A DNA stretch of 7,329 nucleotides, taken from the NCBI GenBank assembly GCA_035513995.1, contig DATKBL010000043.1:1-7329 (forward strand), read 5' to 3'. Of this stretch, positions 1-6,253 are shown piece by piece (position 1 is the stretch's first letter; every line of letters begins with the position of its first letter). The DNA is from DASUTW01 sp035513995. Its GTDB lineage: Bacteria > Actinomycetota > UBA4738 > CALAEC01. Made by a program: the position numbers and the translations under genes. Under the pieces are notes generated by a model. That model was not told where the DNA came from. It worked only from the letters and a program-made list of their open reading frames with translations, and did no database searches.

Positions 1-1452
1 CGCGAGGTCGCGGACCCCGCGACCGAGCACGACCACCGCCGCCGCGATCACCACGGCCGGGAGAGCCGCCCAGGCCAGGTCCACCCCACCCATCGGCGGC
101 AGGGCCGGAGCTCCAGCCGACGGCAGCACCTCGGGCAGGCCCAGCTCCCGCTCCACCCGCAGGAGCCACCCGACCCCCAGCCGGAGCGGCTGGGCGCCCG
201 CGTAGAGCAGCGCCAGCGCGCCGACCGACGTGAGCACCGCCGATGCGGGACGGGTCCTCGCCACGCGCAGCGACCCCACCGCGGCGAGCGCGGCGAGCGC
301 GAGGCCGGCGGCGACCGACACGACGAGCAGGAGATACCAGGGCTCCACGACGCCGCGGGTCGTCCCCAGCGAGAGCGACAGCCACGTCCCGGGGAACCCC
401 CCGCCCGGCGGCAGCCCGACCAGCGACGCCGCCCCCGCGCCGAGCGCCAGGGCCCCCGCCCACCGCCACCCGGCCCGCGGGTCGTGCGGGTCGTCGGCCC
501 CCCGCCACCCGGCCGCGGCCACCACCCCGGCCGCCAGCACCACGGTCGGGAGCAGGAGGAGGGCGGCGCGGGCACCGACGCCCCCGCCCAAGCCCAGGGG
601 CACGAAGAGCGCGGCGGCGCCCGCGCCGACCACGCCGGAGAGCGCACCGCCCGGGGTGGCGGCGGCCAGGGCGGCCAGCCCGGCGAGCAGGGTCATCCCC
701 GCCGCCGCCGCGGCGAGCGGGGTCGACGACGAGGCCTCGGCGAACGTGAACGCCGCGACGGCCGCCAGCACGGCGCCCTGGGACCGCACCACGACCGAGA
801 GCGGGCCCGCCGGTCCATCGCTCGCCGCCACCCTCCACGTCGCGAGGTGCGGCACAGCCCCCAGCTTCAGCGCCGCCCCCAGCAGGACCAGCATCACGCC
901 GAGGTCCGCGGACCCCGCGGAGACCAGCACCGTGGTGCCCGACCGATCCAGCAGGAGCCCCAGTCCCGCCAGGACGACCCCGTCGGCCACAGCCAGACCC
1001 ACGAGACCGGGCATGGCTCTCGGGCGACCCCCCACGACCCCAGCGAGGCCCACGGCGAGCGTCGGCACCGGGACGAACATGGCGAGGGTCACGACGCTCG
1101 ACGAGTACGCCGCCCCGACGACGGCCGCGAGGCTCACCCCTGCGGCGGCGACAGCCGCCGCGGCGGCCCGCGGGGGGAGGACCTCCACCCGAGGCAGCAC
1201 GAGTGTCACCGCGCCTCCCGCGACCGCCGCCAGGGTCGCCCCGAGGAGGTCAGGGCTCAGGCCCATCCACGCGGCGGGCTCGCCGCGGAACGCCTCCCAG
1301 AAGACCCCCCAGAGGGCGACCTGCGACGCGACCCAGACGAGCCCCGCGGCCACCCGGCGGGGCCACGGCCACCACGCCGCCGCCGCCCAGACGACCACGG
1401 CCGCCCCGGGGCCGAGCACCGCCGCGGGGACGAGGAGATCCCGTCCCTCCAT
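1..1452 (-). CDS. NuoN/HyfB-like proton-antiporter family membrane protein, 3' end outside window
   Basis: This frame is open for 484 codons from an ATG at 1452 to the window edge without a stop, so the C-terminus is missing. Complex I ND2/NuoN-type subunits are usually near 480 residues, so little may be lost. The protein is almost wholly hydrophobic, with a dozen or more membrane segments. The family signature is visible: KLGAVPHLATW (residues 196-206) matches the K-x-x-x-x-P-F-H-x-W block of the antiporter-like subunits, and GLPPGGGFPGTW (346-357) matches the later G-x-P-P-x-x-G-F block. Other key positions seem changed: the TM5 Glu appears to be Pro128, the TM8 Lys becomes Arg220 or a neighbour, and the Lys after the GF block is Thr356. 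The start overlaps the stop of the upstream gene (TGATG), which implies translational coupling. Family membership is fairly firm. Whether it pumps protons, and whether its partner is a complex I, a hydrogenase or something else, is unknown. Confidence 0.8.
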   Translation of the reverse strand, partial: MEGRDLLVPAAVLGPGAAVVVWAAAAWWPWPRRVAAGLVWVASQVALWGVFWEAFRGEPAAWMGLSPDLLGATLAAVAGGAVTLVLPRVEVLPPRAAAAAVAAAGVSLAAVVGAAYSSSVVTLAMFVPVPTLAVGLAGVVGGRPRAMPGLVGLAVADGVVLAGLGLLLDRSGTTVLVSAGSADLGVMLVLLGAALKLGAVPHLATWRVAASDGPAGPLSVVVRSQGAVLAAVAAFTFAEASSSTPLAAAAAGMTLLAGLAALAAATPGGALSGVVGAGAAALFVPLGLGGGVGARAALLLLPTVVLAAGVVAAAGWRGADDPHDPRAGWRWAGALALGAGAASLVGLPPGGGFPGTWLSLSLGTTRGVVEPWYLLLVVSVAAGLALAALAAVGSLRVARTRPASAVLTSVGALALLYAGAQPLRLGVGWLLRVERELGLPEVLPSAGAPALPPMGGVDLAWAALPAVVIAAAVVVLGRGVRDLA

Positions 1453-2306
1453 CACGCCACCGACACGAGCACGGCGCCCGCGGCCGAGAGCGCGAGCATC
1501 CCCGGGACTGCCACGCGGAGCCGGAGCTCGGGGCCGAGACGGTCCAGGGCGCCCCACGCGACGCCCACCACCCCCGCCCCCGCCAACCCCACGCCCCCCC
1601 AGAGGAGGAAGGACGGAGCGTCACCGCCGGCGGTGAGATCGAACCCCACCGAGAAGGCAGGGACCAGGACCGCGGCGGCACCCGCGACGGCCCACCGGGA
1701 GATCCGCACGAGGAGGGCGGCCGCGGCGGGGCGCCGGTAACGCCCCCGGGGAGGCTCGGTCTCCAGCGGCACCAGCAGCCCCGCCGCGGCCGCCACCGCC
1801 AGCAGCGCCACGACCTGCCCTACCGCCGCCGTGGCCGGTCCAACGCCGACGGGGACCCCCAGCACCTCGCCCGCTCCCCAGACCGATCCCAGATCGGTCG
1901 CGTGCCACCGCAGGAAGATCGCGAGGATGCCCGCGGCCGCCCCCGCGAAGACCAGCGCGCTCTCGAGCACCCGGGCCCGGGCGCGGGCGGCCGCGGGCCT
2001 CGTCTGCGGCTCGATCGAGGCGAGATGCGCACCGGCGACGGCGAGGGCCAGGGCCAGGACGAGCAGCACGGCATCGCCGGGAAGGGCGCCCATCGCGGCG
2101 CCCGCTACCAGCCCCGCGCCCAGCAGGGCCGCACCGCCCCCCGCCGCCTCCAGGACGCTGGCCGGCTCGGCCCTCGAGAGGGCCCGCGTCAGCTCGCTCC
2201 AGAACGCGGTGACCGGTCGGAGAGGGCGGTCCGATCGCACGAGCCCCGCCACGAGATCCGCGCACACGCCGAGCAGGAGGACGAGGGGAACCCCGAGGGC
2301 CGCCAT
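1452..2306 (-). CDS. NuoH/HyfC-like (complex I subunit 1 family) membrane protein, divergent
   Basis: The product is a 284-residue polytopic membrane protein with about seven hydrophobic segments. I assign it to the NuoH/HyfC family from its pattern rather than from a strong motif. Residues 12-43 (a helix, then an Arg-rich loop and FWSELTRAL) resemble the family's first helix and the amphipathic segment before 'LxRLLrKE'. GDAVLLVLALALA (77-89) with a following basic loop matches the third-helix region. LRLRVAVPGML (261-271) matches the C-terminal 'kLRlfRvPeLL' block of HyfC/EchB proteins. The classic NuoH features are missing: there is no GPNRVGP loop, and the E-x-x-R-x-P-F-D acidic quinone-site loop is replaced by ETEPPRGRYRRP (182-193). 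It lies 12 bp after the DUF5318 gene and overlaps the antiporter-like gene by one base. The start is the first ATG, preceded by a weak GAGG. Gene call is good, family call moderate. Confidence 0.75.
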   Translation of the reverse strand: MAALGVPLVLLLGVCADLVAGLVRSDRPLRPVTAFWSELTRALSRAEPASVLEAAGGGAALLGAGLVAGAAMGALPGDAVLLVLALALAVAGAHLASIEPQTRPAAARARARVLESALVFAGAAAGILAIFLRWHATDLGSVWGAGEVLGVPVGVGPATAAVGQVVALLAVAAAAGLLVPLETEPPRGRYRRPAAAALLVRISRWAVAGAAAVLVPAFSVGFDLTAGGDAPSFLLWGGVGLAGAGVVGVAWGALDRLGPELRLRVAVPGMLALSAAGAVLVSVA

Positions 2307-2318
2307 CAGGCCTCGGCG

Positions 2319-2693
2319 CTATCCGACGCTGCGAGCGACGAAGGCCTCCGAGAGGTGGTTCCAGGAGCACTCGGTGCAGACCTCGACGACGTAGCACGTG
2401 CCGTCGAGGAACCGCGCGGCAACGCGTAGCGCCTCGCGGAAGGGCCAGACTCGCCCGTTGTCGGCCTTCAGCTCGTCGGAGAAGACGTACGCGAGCCGCA
2501 CCAGGCCCTGCTCGTCGCATACCGGACAGGGCCGCTCCATGTCCTCGCCCACGTTCTTCGCGGCGCGCATCAGCTCGGGGTGCGCGTCGCAGATGTCCAG
2601 CCGGGAGAGGAGCCCGCGCCCGAAGTCGCGCAGGAGGAGCCGCTTCGCCAGCGTGTAGTCGACCGTCCCGAACCCGTCCGGCTCGCGGCTCAT
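2319..2693 (-). CDS. DUF5318 family protein with two CxxC pairs
   Basis: The product has 124 residues. Its core reads VDYTLAKR (11-18), ICDAHPELMRAAKNVG (34-49), CPVC (56-59), a YVF segment (69-71) and VVEVCTECSWNHL (102-114). This matches, in order and spacing, the actinobacterial DUF5318 proteins as I remember them, such as the one encoded just upstream of a penicillin-binding protein gene in mycobacteria. The two CxxC pairs (Cys56/59 and Cys106/109) are well placed to bind one zinc ion, which is inference. It is small and soluble with no signal peptide. The molecular function is unknown to me. ATG 2693 is chosen because it directly precedes the conserved core and sits 7 bases after a strong -10 box with no Shine-Dalgarno sequence. 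The gene heads a likely three-gene operon with two membrane proteins, which is not the cell-wall neighbourhood I recall for mycobacteria. Confidence 0.88.
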   Translation of the reverse strand: MSREPDGFGTVDYTLAKRLLLRDFGRGLLSRLDICDAHPELMRAAKNVGEDMERPCPVCDEQGLVRLAYVFSDELKADNGRVWPFREALRVAARFLDGTCYVVEVCTECSWNHLSEAFVARSVG

Positions 2694-2700
2694 GGAGGCG

Positions 2701-2706
2701 ATTGTA
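2701..2706 (-). promoter_or_regulatory. Candidate -10 box of a leaderless promoter for the DUF5318 operon
   Basis: On the minus strand this reads TACAAT, a full match to the TAnnnT -10 consensus, and it ends 7 bases before the ATG at 2693. Transcription would then start on or next to the start codon. No purine-rich ribosome binding site lies between the box and the ATG. I see no convincing -35 hexamer, which is common at actinobacterial promoters. Confidence 0.6.
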
Positions 2707-2749
2707 CGGCACCCCCCCGACGCGCCGCGCGCCCTTCCCCGAGCCTCCG

Positions 2750-2777
2750 TTGACGCTACCCGGTGATGGTGTAATCC
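2750..2777 (+). promoter_or_regulatory. Candidate promoter for the regulator-HtrA pair
   Basis: TTGACG (2750-2755) is followed after 16 bases by TAATCC (2772-2777), giving a sigma-70-like promoter. The box ends 10 bases before the ATG at 2788, so the leader would be only about three bases long, and no Shine-Dalgarno sequence is present. The -10 box lies inside the TGTAATC tandem repeat, so a protein bound there would block transcription. Confidence 0.55.
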
Positions 2778-2788
2778 TGTAATCATCA
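2764..2788 (+). promoter_or_regulatory. Candidate operator: tandem TGTAATC repeat inside an imperfect palindrome
   Basis: TGTAATC occurs at 2770-2776 and again at 2778-2784, a direct repeat with an 8-base period. It is flanked by TGATG (2764-2768) and its inverted copy CATCA (2784-2788). The element stands out as AT-rich within very GC-rich DNA, covers the -10 box and reaches the start codon. Tandem half-sites with 7-8 base period are typical of ribbon-helix-helix repressors (MetJ boxes, omega heptads), and the gene that starts here encodes such a protein. Autoregulation is inferred. Confidence 0.5.
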
Positions 2789-3312
2789 TGACTGACATCC
2801 GAGAGTTGAAGGAGGAGATCCGCGCCTGGTTCGGGGGCCGGATCCCCGAGGGGTGGTTCACCGAGGATCCGGAGATCACCGTCGATCGCGACGAGATCCT
2901 CGTGGTCGGTCGGGTGGAGCCGCCCGAGACCGAGAAGGGCGCCTCCGAAGACGCGAGGCGAGAGGCGGAGCTGGGCCGCATCGTGCGGTTCCGCGAGGAG
3001 ACGCGCGACAAGCGGATCGGCGTGGCCCTCGGCGCAGAGCGCCGGTTCCGCGCGAAGGTGTCGTGGGGCGCGGCCTGCGGTGAGACCCGCCGGCTGTTCA
3101 CGACCCTGAGCGTTCCGGTGATGACGCGGCTCCGGATGCCGGAGCGCTCCGTGCTCGACACACTGGTGGACGCGGGCGTGGCCCGCAGTCGCAGCCACGC
3201 CCTGGCGTGGTGCGTTCGGCTCGTCGCCCGTCACCAGGACGAGTGGCTCGACGACCTCCGTTCGGCGTTCAGCGAGGTCGAGCGGGTCCGTGCGGAGGGC
3301 CCGTCGCTGTGA
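2788..3312 (+). CDS. Ribbon-helix-helix-like regulator, likely autoregulatory
   Basis: The product is a 174-residue soluble, charged protein. I do not recognise the whole protein. Residues 108-149 look like a ribbon-helix-helix DNA-binding unit: a strand around SVPVMTRLRMP, a first helix RSVLDTLVDAG, a turn VARSRS, and a second helix HALAWCVRLVARH. This is the 'L-D-x-L-V-x-A-G-V-A-R-S-R-S-x-A-L' pattern common in CopG/Arc-type regulators. The N-terminal part (1-100) holds a short helix, a beta-rich segment GWFTEDPEITVDRDEILVVGRV (given in two pieces: residues 22-33 and 34-43) and an acidic-basic helix around 50-75. It might sense a signal or mediate oligomerisation, but nothing shows which. 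The gene overlaps the HtrA-like gene by 4 bases, so the two are probably made together. A tandem TGTAATC repeat at its own start is the natural candidate binding site. Confidence 0.82.
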   Translation: MTDIRELKEEIRAWFGGRIPEGWFTEDPEITVDRDEILVVGRVEPPETEKGASEDARREAELGRIVRFREETRDKRIGVALGAERRFRAKVSWGAACGETRRLFTTLSVPVMTRLRMPERSVLDTLVDAGVARSRSHALAWCVRLVARHQDEWLDDLRSAFSEVERVRAEGPSL

Positions 3313-4271
3313 CCGACACCCTCGAGATGAGGGAGGCCGCCGCGCTCGACGCGTACTCGCGAGTGGTCACGTCGGTGGCCGAGGCGATCACGCCGTCGGT
3401 GGCCAGCCTCCGCATGAAGCGGCGCGTCCGTGGCGGGAGGCGCGCGGAAGGCGCCGGCTCGGCGGTGGTGGTCACGCCGGACGGCTACCTCCTCACCTCC
3501 GCCCACGTCGTGGCCGGCGCCGACGGCGGCACCGCGGTCTTCGTGGACGGGCGGTCTTTCGATCTCGAGGTCGTGGGCACCGATCCGCTCTCCGACCTCG
3601 CCGTGATCCGTGTGGGCGCCGACGACCTCCCGGCTGCGACGCTCGGGGACGCCGACGACCTGCGGGTCGGCCAGCTCGTCGTGGCGGTCGGCAACCCGAT
3701 GGGGTTCTCGGGCAGCGTCACCGCGGGCGTGGTGAGCGCCCTCGGCCGCTCGCTCCCGACGAGGACCGCCGCGGCCGGTCGCCTCGTCGAGAACGTGATC
3801 CAGACCGATGCCGCCCTCAACCCCGGGAACTCGGGAGGCGCGCTGGCGGGCGGCGACGCCCAGGTCGTGGGCGTGAACACGGCGGTGGCCGGCGTGGGTC
3901 TCGGGCTCGCGGTCCCGATCAACGGCACCACCCGGAGGATCATCGCCGCGCTGATGCGCGAGGGCCGATTTCGCCGCGCCTACCTCGGGATCACCGGAGG
4001 GTCCAGGCCGCTGCCGCCCCGCGTGGCCGAGCGGCTGGGACGCACCACCGGTGTCGAGGTCGTGGACGTCGTCCCCGGCAGCCCGGCCGAGAAGGCGGGG
4101 CTCCGCCCCGAGGACCTCATCCTGGACCTAGGGGAGGCGGCCGTGGCAGACGTCGGGGACCTCCAGCGGCTGATGGTCGCCGACCTGATCGGCACGGAGG
4201 TCCGGGTGCGGTTCTTCCGCGACGGAGACGTCGTGGAGATCGAGGCCCGGCCGGCCGAGCTCGAGGCCTGA
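3309..4271 (+). CDS. HtrA/DegP-like S1C serine protease with one PDZ domain, apparently cytoplasmic
   Basis: The product has 320 residues from the GTG at 3309, which overlaps the TGA of the preceding gene (GTGA). The trypsin-like domain spans about 18-215 and shows the full triad: His66 in TSAHVV, Asp96 in DPLSDLAVI, and Ser175 in NPGNSGGAL. A PDZ domain follows (about 225-315), with the YLGI carboxylate-binding loop (225-228) and GSPAEKAGLRPEDLI (257-271). HtrA proteases degrade or refold damaged proteins, normally outside the cytoplasmic membrane. Here the N-terminus (MTDTLEMREAAALDAYSRVV) has no hydrophobic stretch, and the in-frame sequence further upstream is Arg/Pro-rich with no membrane segment. 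So the enzyme looks soluble and intracellular unless it leaves by an unknown route. The alternative ATG at 3327 would shorten it by six residues but break the coupling. Protease call is very sure, location is inference. Confidence 0.93.
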   Translation: MTDTLEMREAAALDAYSRVVTSVAEAITPSVASLRMKRRVRGGRRAEGAGSAVVVTPDGYLLTSAHVVAGADGGTAVFVDGRSFDLEVVGTDPLSDLAVIRVGADDLPAATLGDADDLRVGQLVVAVGNPMGFSGSVTAGVVSALGRSLPTRTAAAGRLVENVIQTDAALNPGNSGGALAGGDAQVVGVNTAVAGVGLGLAVPINGTTRRIIAALMREGRFRRAYLGITGGSRPLPPRVAERLGRTTGVEVVDVVPGSPAEKAGLRPEDLILDLGEAAVADVGDLQRLMVADLIGTEVRVRFFRDGDVVEIEARPAELEA

Positions 4272-4282
4272 GGGCTCAGGCC
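4265..4282. terminator. Hairpin between convergent genes, possible bidirectional terminator
   Basis: GGCCTGAGGGCTCAGGCC is a perfect inverted repeat: a 7-bp stem with a GGGC loop, or 8 bp with two unpaired bases. It contains the HtrA stop codon (TGA, 4269-4271) and, on the other strand, the PrsW stop codon (4276-4278), which pair with each other in the stem. There is no run of T on either side, so it is not a classical intrinsic terminator. Actinobacteria often use such T-less hairpins. Confidence 0.5.
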
Positions 4283-5547
4283 GAGGGCGGCGGCGGCGAG
4301 CCCGGAGGCGTCGCGCCCGGAGGCGGCGGGGGCGGGGTGCCGCCCTCGGGCCCCGGAGGCGGCGGCGTGGGGCCCCCCGCGAATCGCTGGACCCACTCGC
4401 GGAGCTGGGCGCAGTACTCGTGCTGACGCTGCAGGTCGGGGTGGTTCGGGTCGTGGCTGCGCGTCGCCACCATGGCGAGGTTGATCTGCTCGCGCTGGAG
4501 CTTCTTCATCGCCTTGCTCGCCTGGGGGCCGCCTCGCGCGGCGGCCTCCCGCCGCGCCCGCTTCCGGTCGGCAGGGTGGTCGAGCGCCTCCAGCTCCTCC
4601 CGGGTCAGCCCGGGCTTCCCCACCTCGGTCTCGAGGGCGGCCTGGAGCCACAGATGCTCCCTCTGGTGCGCGAGGCGCACCATCAGGACCACGAAGATGA
4701 GCAGCGGCAGGCCCTTCACCGCGGTGGCGAAGAGGATAACCAGCCAGTCCACGCCCTCCCACGGCTGCTGGGGGAAGAAGTTGAGGAGCGGCGAGTTCCA
4801 CAGGAAGTGGGCGAAGACCGCGATCAGGAAGAGCCCCACCGCGACGCCCCAGCGCTTCGCCTCGGGGACGAACCCCTTCCGCGTGACGAAGTAGGCGATC
4901 CCCATCCCGGCGAGCGCCGAGTACAGCACGTGGCCGTAGAAGCCGCTCGCGATCACCCGGAGGTAGAAGCCGGTCAGCACGCCGGCCACGTCTCCGCCGA
5001 AGGCCCCCATGAAGTAGAAGACGTCCTCGACCAGCGTGAAGCCGAGCCCCACCATCGCGCCGTAGACGAACCCGTCCATGATGTCGTCGATCTCCCGGCG
5101 CGCGATCAGGTAGATCAGCACGATGCCCAGCGCCTTGAAGACCTCCTCGATCCATGGAGCCGTGAGGGCCGCCACCCAGTTCCTCGCGAACTCCTCGCCG
5201 AACAGGTTGACGATCACCAGGCCCCATCCGGTGTTGCCGAAGATCGAGAGCGCCGTGGCCCCGACCGCCCCCCAGATGAGGGCCGCGACCACCAGAGAGA
5301 TCGGCTCGCGCTCGTAGAGATCGAGCGTGTACACGAGGAGGAATACGGGGACCGCGTACATCAGCAGGAGGAGCCAGGAAAGCGCGAACCCCGAGGGCGA
5401 GTAGCTGAGGAAGCCCGCGAGCTGCCCGACGATGATCAGGGCGCCGCCGAGCAGGAGGAGGGCGAACAGCCAGAACGCCGGGTTCCCCCATTGGAAGAGG
5501 CCGGTCTGGTAGCCCCAGTGCGGGCGGTGGAGCCGCTGGTCCGCCAT
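4276..5547 (-). CDS. PrsW-family intramembrane metalloprotease with a proline-rich cytoplasmic tail
   Basis: The product is a 423-residue membrane protein with about eight hydrophobic segments between residues 25 and 292. PrsW family motifs are present: YEREP (78-82), the glutamate pair IEEVFK (133-138), a third glutamate in LVEDVFYF (172-179), His206 in FYGHVLY and His247 in FAHFLWNS. In the family these E and H residues form the metalloprotease site. PrsW of Bacillus cleaves a membrane-bound anti-sigma factor, but many actinobacterial relatives have no known substrate. After the core comes a charged, probably helical region (about 293-390) and a tail of proline and glycine (393-423). The start is ambiguous by one codon: ATG 5547 is 7 bases from GGAGG, ATG 5550 only 4. 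Either overlaps the stop of the upstream single-pass protein gene, which may be its partner or substrate. It is convergent with the HtrA gene, 4 bp apart. Confidence 0.92.
   Translation of the reverse strand: MADQRLHRPHWGYQTGLFQWGNPAFWLFALLLLGGALIIVGQLAGFLSYSPSGFALSWLLLLMYAVPVFLLVYTLDLYEREPISLVVAALIWGAVGATALSIFGNTGWGLVIVNLFGEEFARNWVAALTAPWIEEVFKALGIVLIYLIARREIDDIMDGFVYGAMVGLGFTLVEDVFYFMGAFGGDVAGVLTGFYLRVIASGFYGHVLYSALAGMGIAYFVTRKGFVPEAKRWGVAVGLFLIAVFAHFLWNSPLLNFFPQQPWEGVDWLVILFATAVKGLPLLIFVVLMVRLAHQREHLWLQAALETEVGKPGLTREELEALDHPADRKRARREAAARGGPQASKAMKKLQREQINLAMVATRSHDPNHPDLQRQHEYCAQLREWVQRFAGGPTPPPPGPEGGTPPPPPPGATPPGSPPPPSA
4301..4361. repeat. Low-complexity repeat encoding the proline-rich PrsW tail
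   Basis: CCCGGAGGCG occurs three times (4301-4310, 4316-4325, 4352-4361), at distances of 15 and 36 bases. Both distances are multiples of three, so the copies stay in frame and give Pro-Pro-Gly-type stretches in the minus-strand protein. It looks like local slippage expansion rather than a mobile repeat. Confidence 0.5.
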
Positions 5548-6191
5548 CATCCCACCTCCAGCGAACCCGTCATCGCCCGGGTGGCGTCGATCGCCTGCCC
5601 GAGCTGACCCTCGGCGGTCCATCCGTCCGTGATCAGGCCCAGCCCCTCGGGCGTCAGGACGGCCGACACCTCACCCTCGATCGGGGCCTGTACGTCCGGG
5701 AAGACCCCCAGGTAGAAGCCGCGGACCCCCTGATGCCCCTGGTCGGTGGTGAACGTCTCGAGCTGATGCGAGATCTCGAGCTGATCCGCGTAGGGGAGCA
5801 GCACCTGCTCGACGTAGAGGAGGTGCAGGTCCTCGGCGCTCCCGTCGTACGTGCCGGCCAGAACGTCGATCGAGGCGGTGCCGCTGCTCAGGCGCACCGC
5901 GTCCACCTCGCCCCCCTCCACCGGCTGCTGGTAGCGGTCGATGACCTCCCATCCCGGGATCACGGCGATCGTCACGCCTTGGATGACGTCGATCCGGTTC
6001 AGGGGGTCGGGGTCGGGGGGGCCCGCGACCCGCCGTGGCTCCCCCGCCACCACGAAGCCTCCGAACCCGACCACGATGATCAGGACGATAACGCCGAGGA
6101 GCGGCAGCCAGGTGCGCTCCTTGGGGAGCGCGGGCGGGGGCGGAGGGGTGGCGGCTGGAGGTGGAGGCGGCGTGGCCGTCAGGTCGCCCAT
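5547..6191 (-). CDS. Single-pass membrane protein with proline-rich N-terminus and outer domain, unknown function
   Basis: The product has 214 residues. Residues 1-22 are a short proline-rich segment with two runs of five prolines. One strong membrane helix (about 28-49, WLPLLGVIVLIIVVGFGG) follows, and then a linker. Residues 70-212 form a soluble domain beginning GVTIAVIPGWEV, with an alternating strand and helix pattern. This resembles the small alpha/beta 'PsbP/LpqN-like' lipoprotein domains of actinobacteria, but I cannot assign a family. The domain probably faces outward. There is no lipobox, so it is anchored by the helix. ATG 6191 is chosen because it precedes the proline-rich and membrane segments and lies 8 bases after a TTTACT box. 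The open frame extends upstream only as antisense of the oxidoreductase gene. The stop overlaps the start of the PrsW gene, so the pair is co-translated and this protein is a reasonable candidate substrate or cofactor of PrsW (inference). Confidence 0.82.
   Translation of the reverse strand: MGDLTATPPPPPAATPPPPPALPKERTWLPLLGVIVLIIVVGFGGFVVAGEPRRVAGPPDPDPLNRIDVIQGVTIAVIPGWEVIDRYQQPVEGGEVDAVRLSSGTASIDVLAGTYDGSAEDLHLLYVEQVLLPYADQLEISHQLETFTTDQGHQGVRGFYLGVFPDVQAPIEGEVSAVLTPEGLGLITDGWTAEGQLGQAIDATRAMTGSLEVG
5555..5559 (-). promoter_or_regulatory. Shine-Dalgarno site GGAGG of the PrsW gene
   Basis: GGAGG on the minus strand lies inside the end of the upstream gene. It is 7 bases from ATG 5547 and 4 bases from ATG 5550, which favours 5547 as the start. 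It is the clearest ribosome binding site in the window, as expected for an internal operon gene among neighbours with leaderless starts. Confidence 0.6.
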
Positions 6192-6199
6192 CGGCGCGA

Positions 6200-6205
6200 A
6201 GTAAA
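6200..6205 (-). promoter_or_regulatory. Candidate -10 box for the single-pass protein/PrsW operon
   Basis: The minus strand reads TTTACT, ending 8 bases before the ATG at 6191, so the transcript would be nearly leaderless. A possible -35 CTGGAC lies 18 bases further upstream. No Shine-Dalgarno sequence is well placed (a GAGG is too far from the ATG). Confidence 0.45.
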
Positions 6206-6253
6206 GCACCTCGGGCGGTCCGGGTCCAGCCCAGGAGGTCTCCGGCTCGGGGG

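Noticed and set aside
230..1740. Long plus-strand open frames (468 and 418 codons) opposite the antiporter-like gene
   Set aside because: Their products are Pro/Arg/Ala/Ser-rich with no domain, and the minus-strand frame shows a clear membrane-protein pattern with family motifs. In very GC-rich DNA, antisense frames stay open by chance.
1621..3234. 537-codon minus-strand open frame across three genes
   Set aside because: It is out of frame with the NuoH-like and DUF5318 genes, is Arg/Gly-rich low-complexity, and crosses the regulator promoter. The recognisable families lie in the other frames.
3207..3308. Upstream start for the HtrA-like protease at 3207
   Set aside because: The added 34 residues are Arg/Pro/Gly-rich, overlap the regulator gene, and give no signal or membrane segment. 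GTG 3309 gives the usual 4-base overlap and a conventional N-terminus.
4283..4380. Possible CRISPR or mobile repeat in the GGAGGCG-rich stretch
   Set aside because: Copies are short, unevenly spaced and in frame with the PrsW tail, with no spacers, so it is coding low complexity.
4420..5607. 395-codon plus-strand frame opposite PrsW
   Set aside because: It is a charged, low-complexity shadow. The opposite strand carries all the PrsW motifs.
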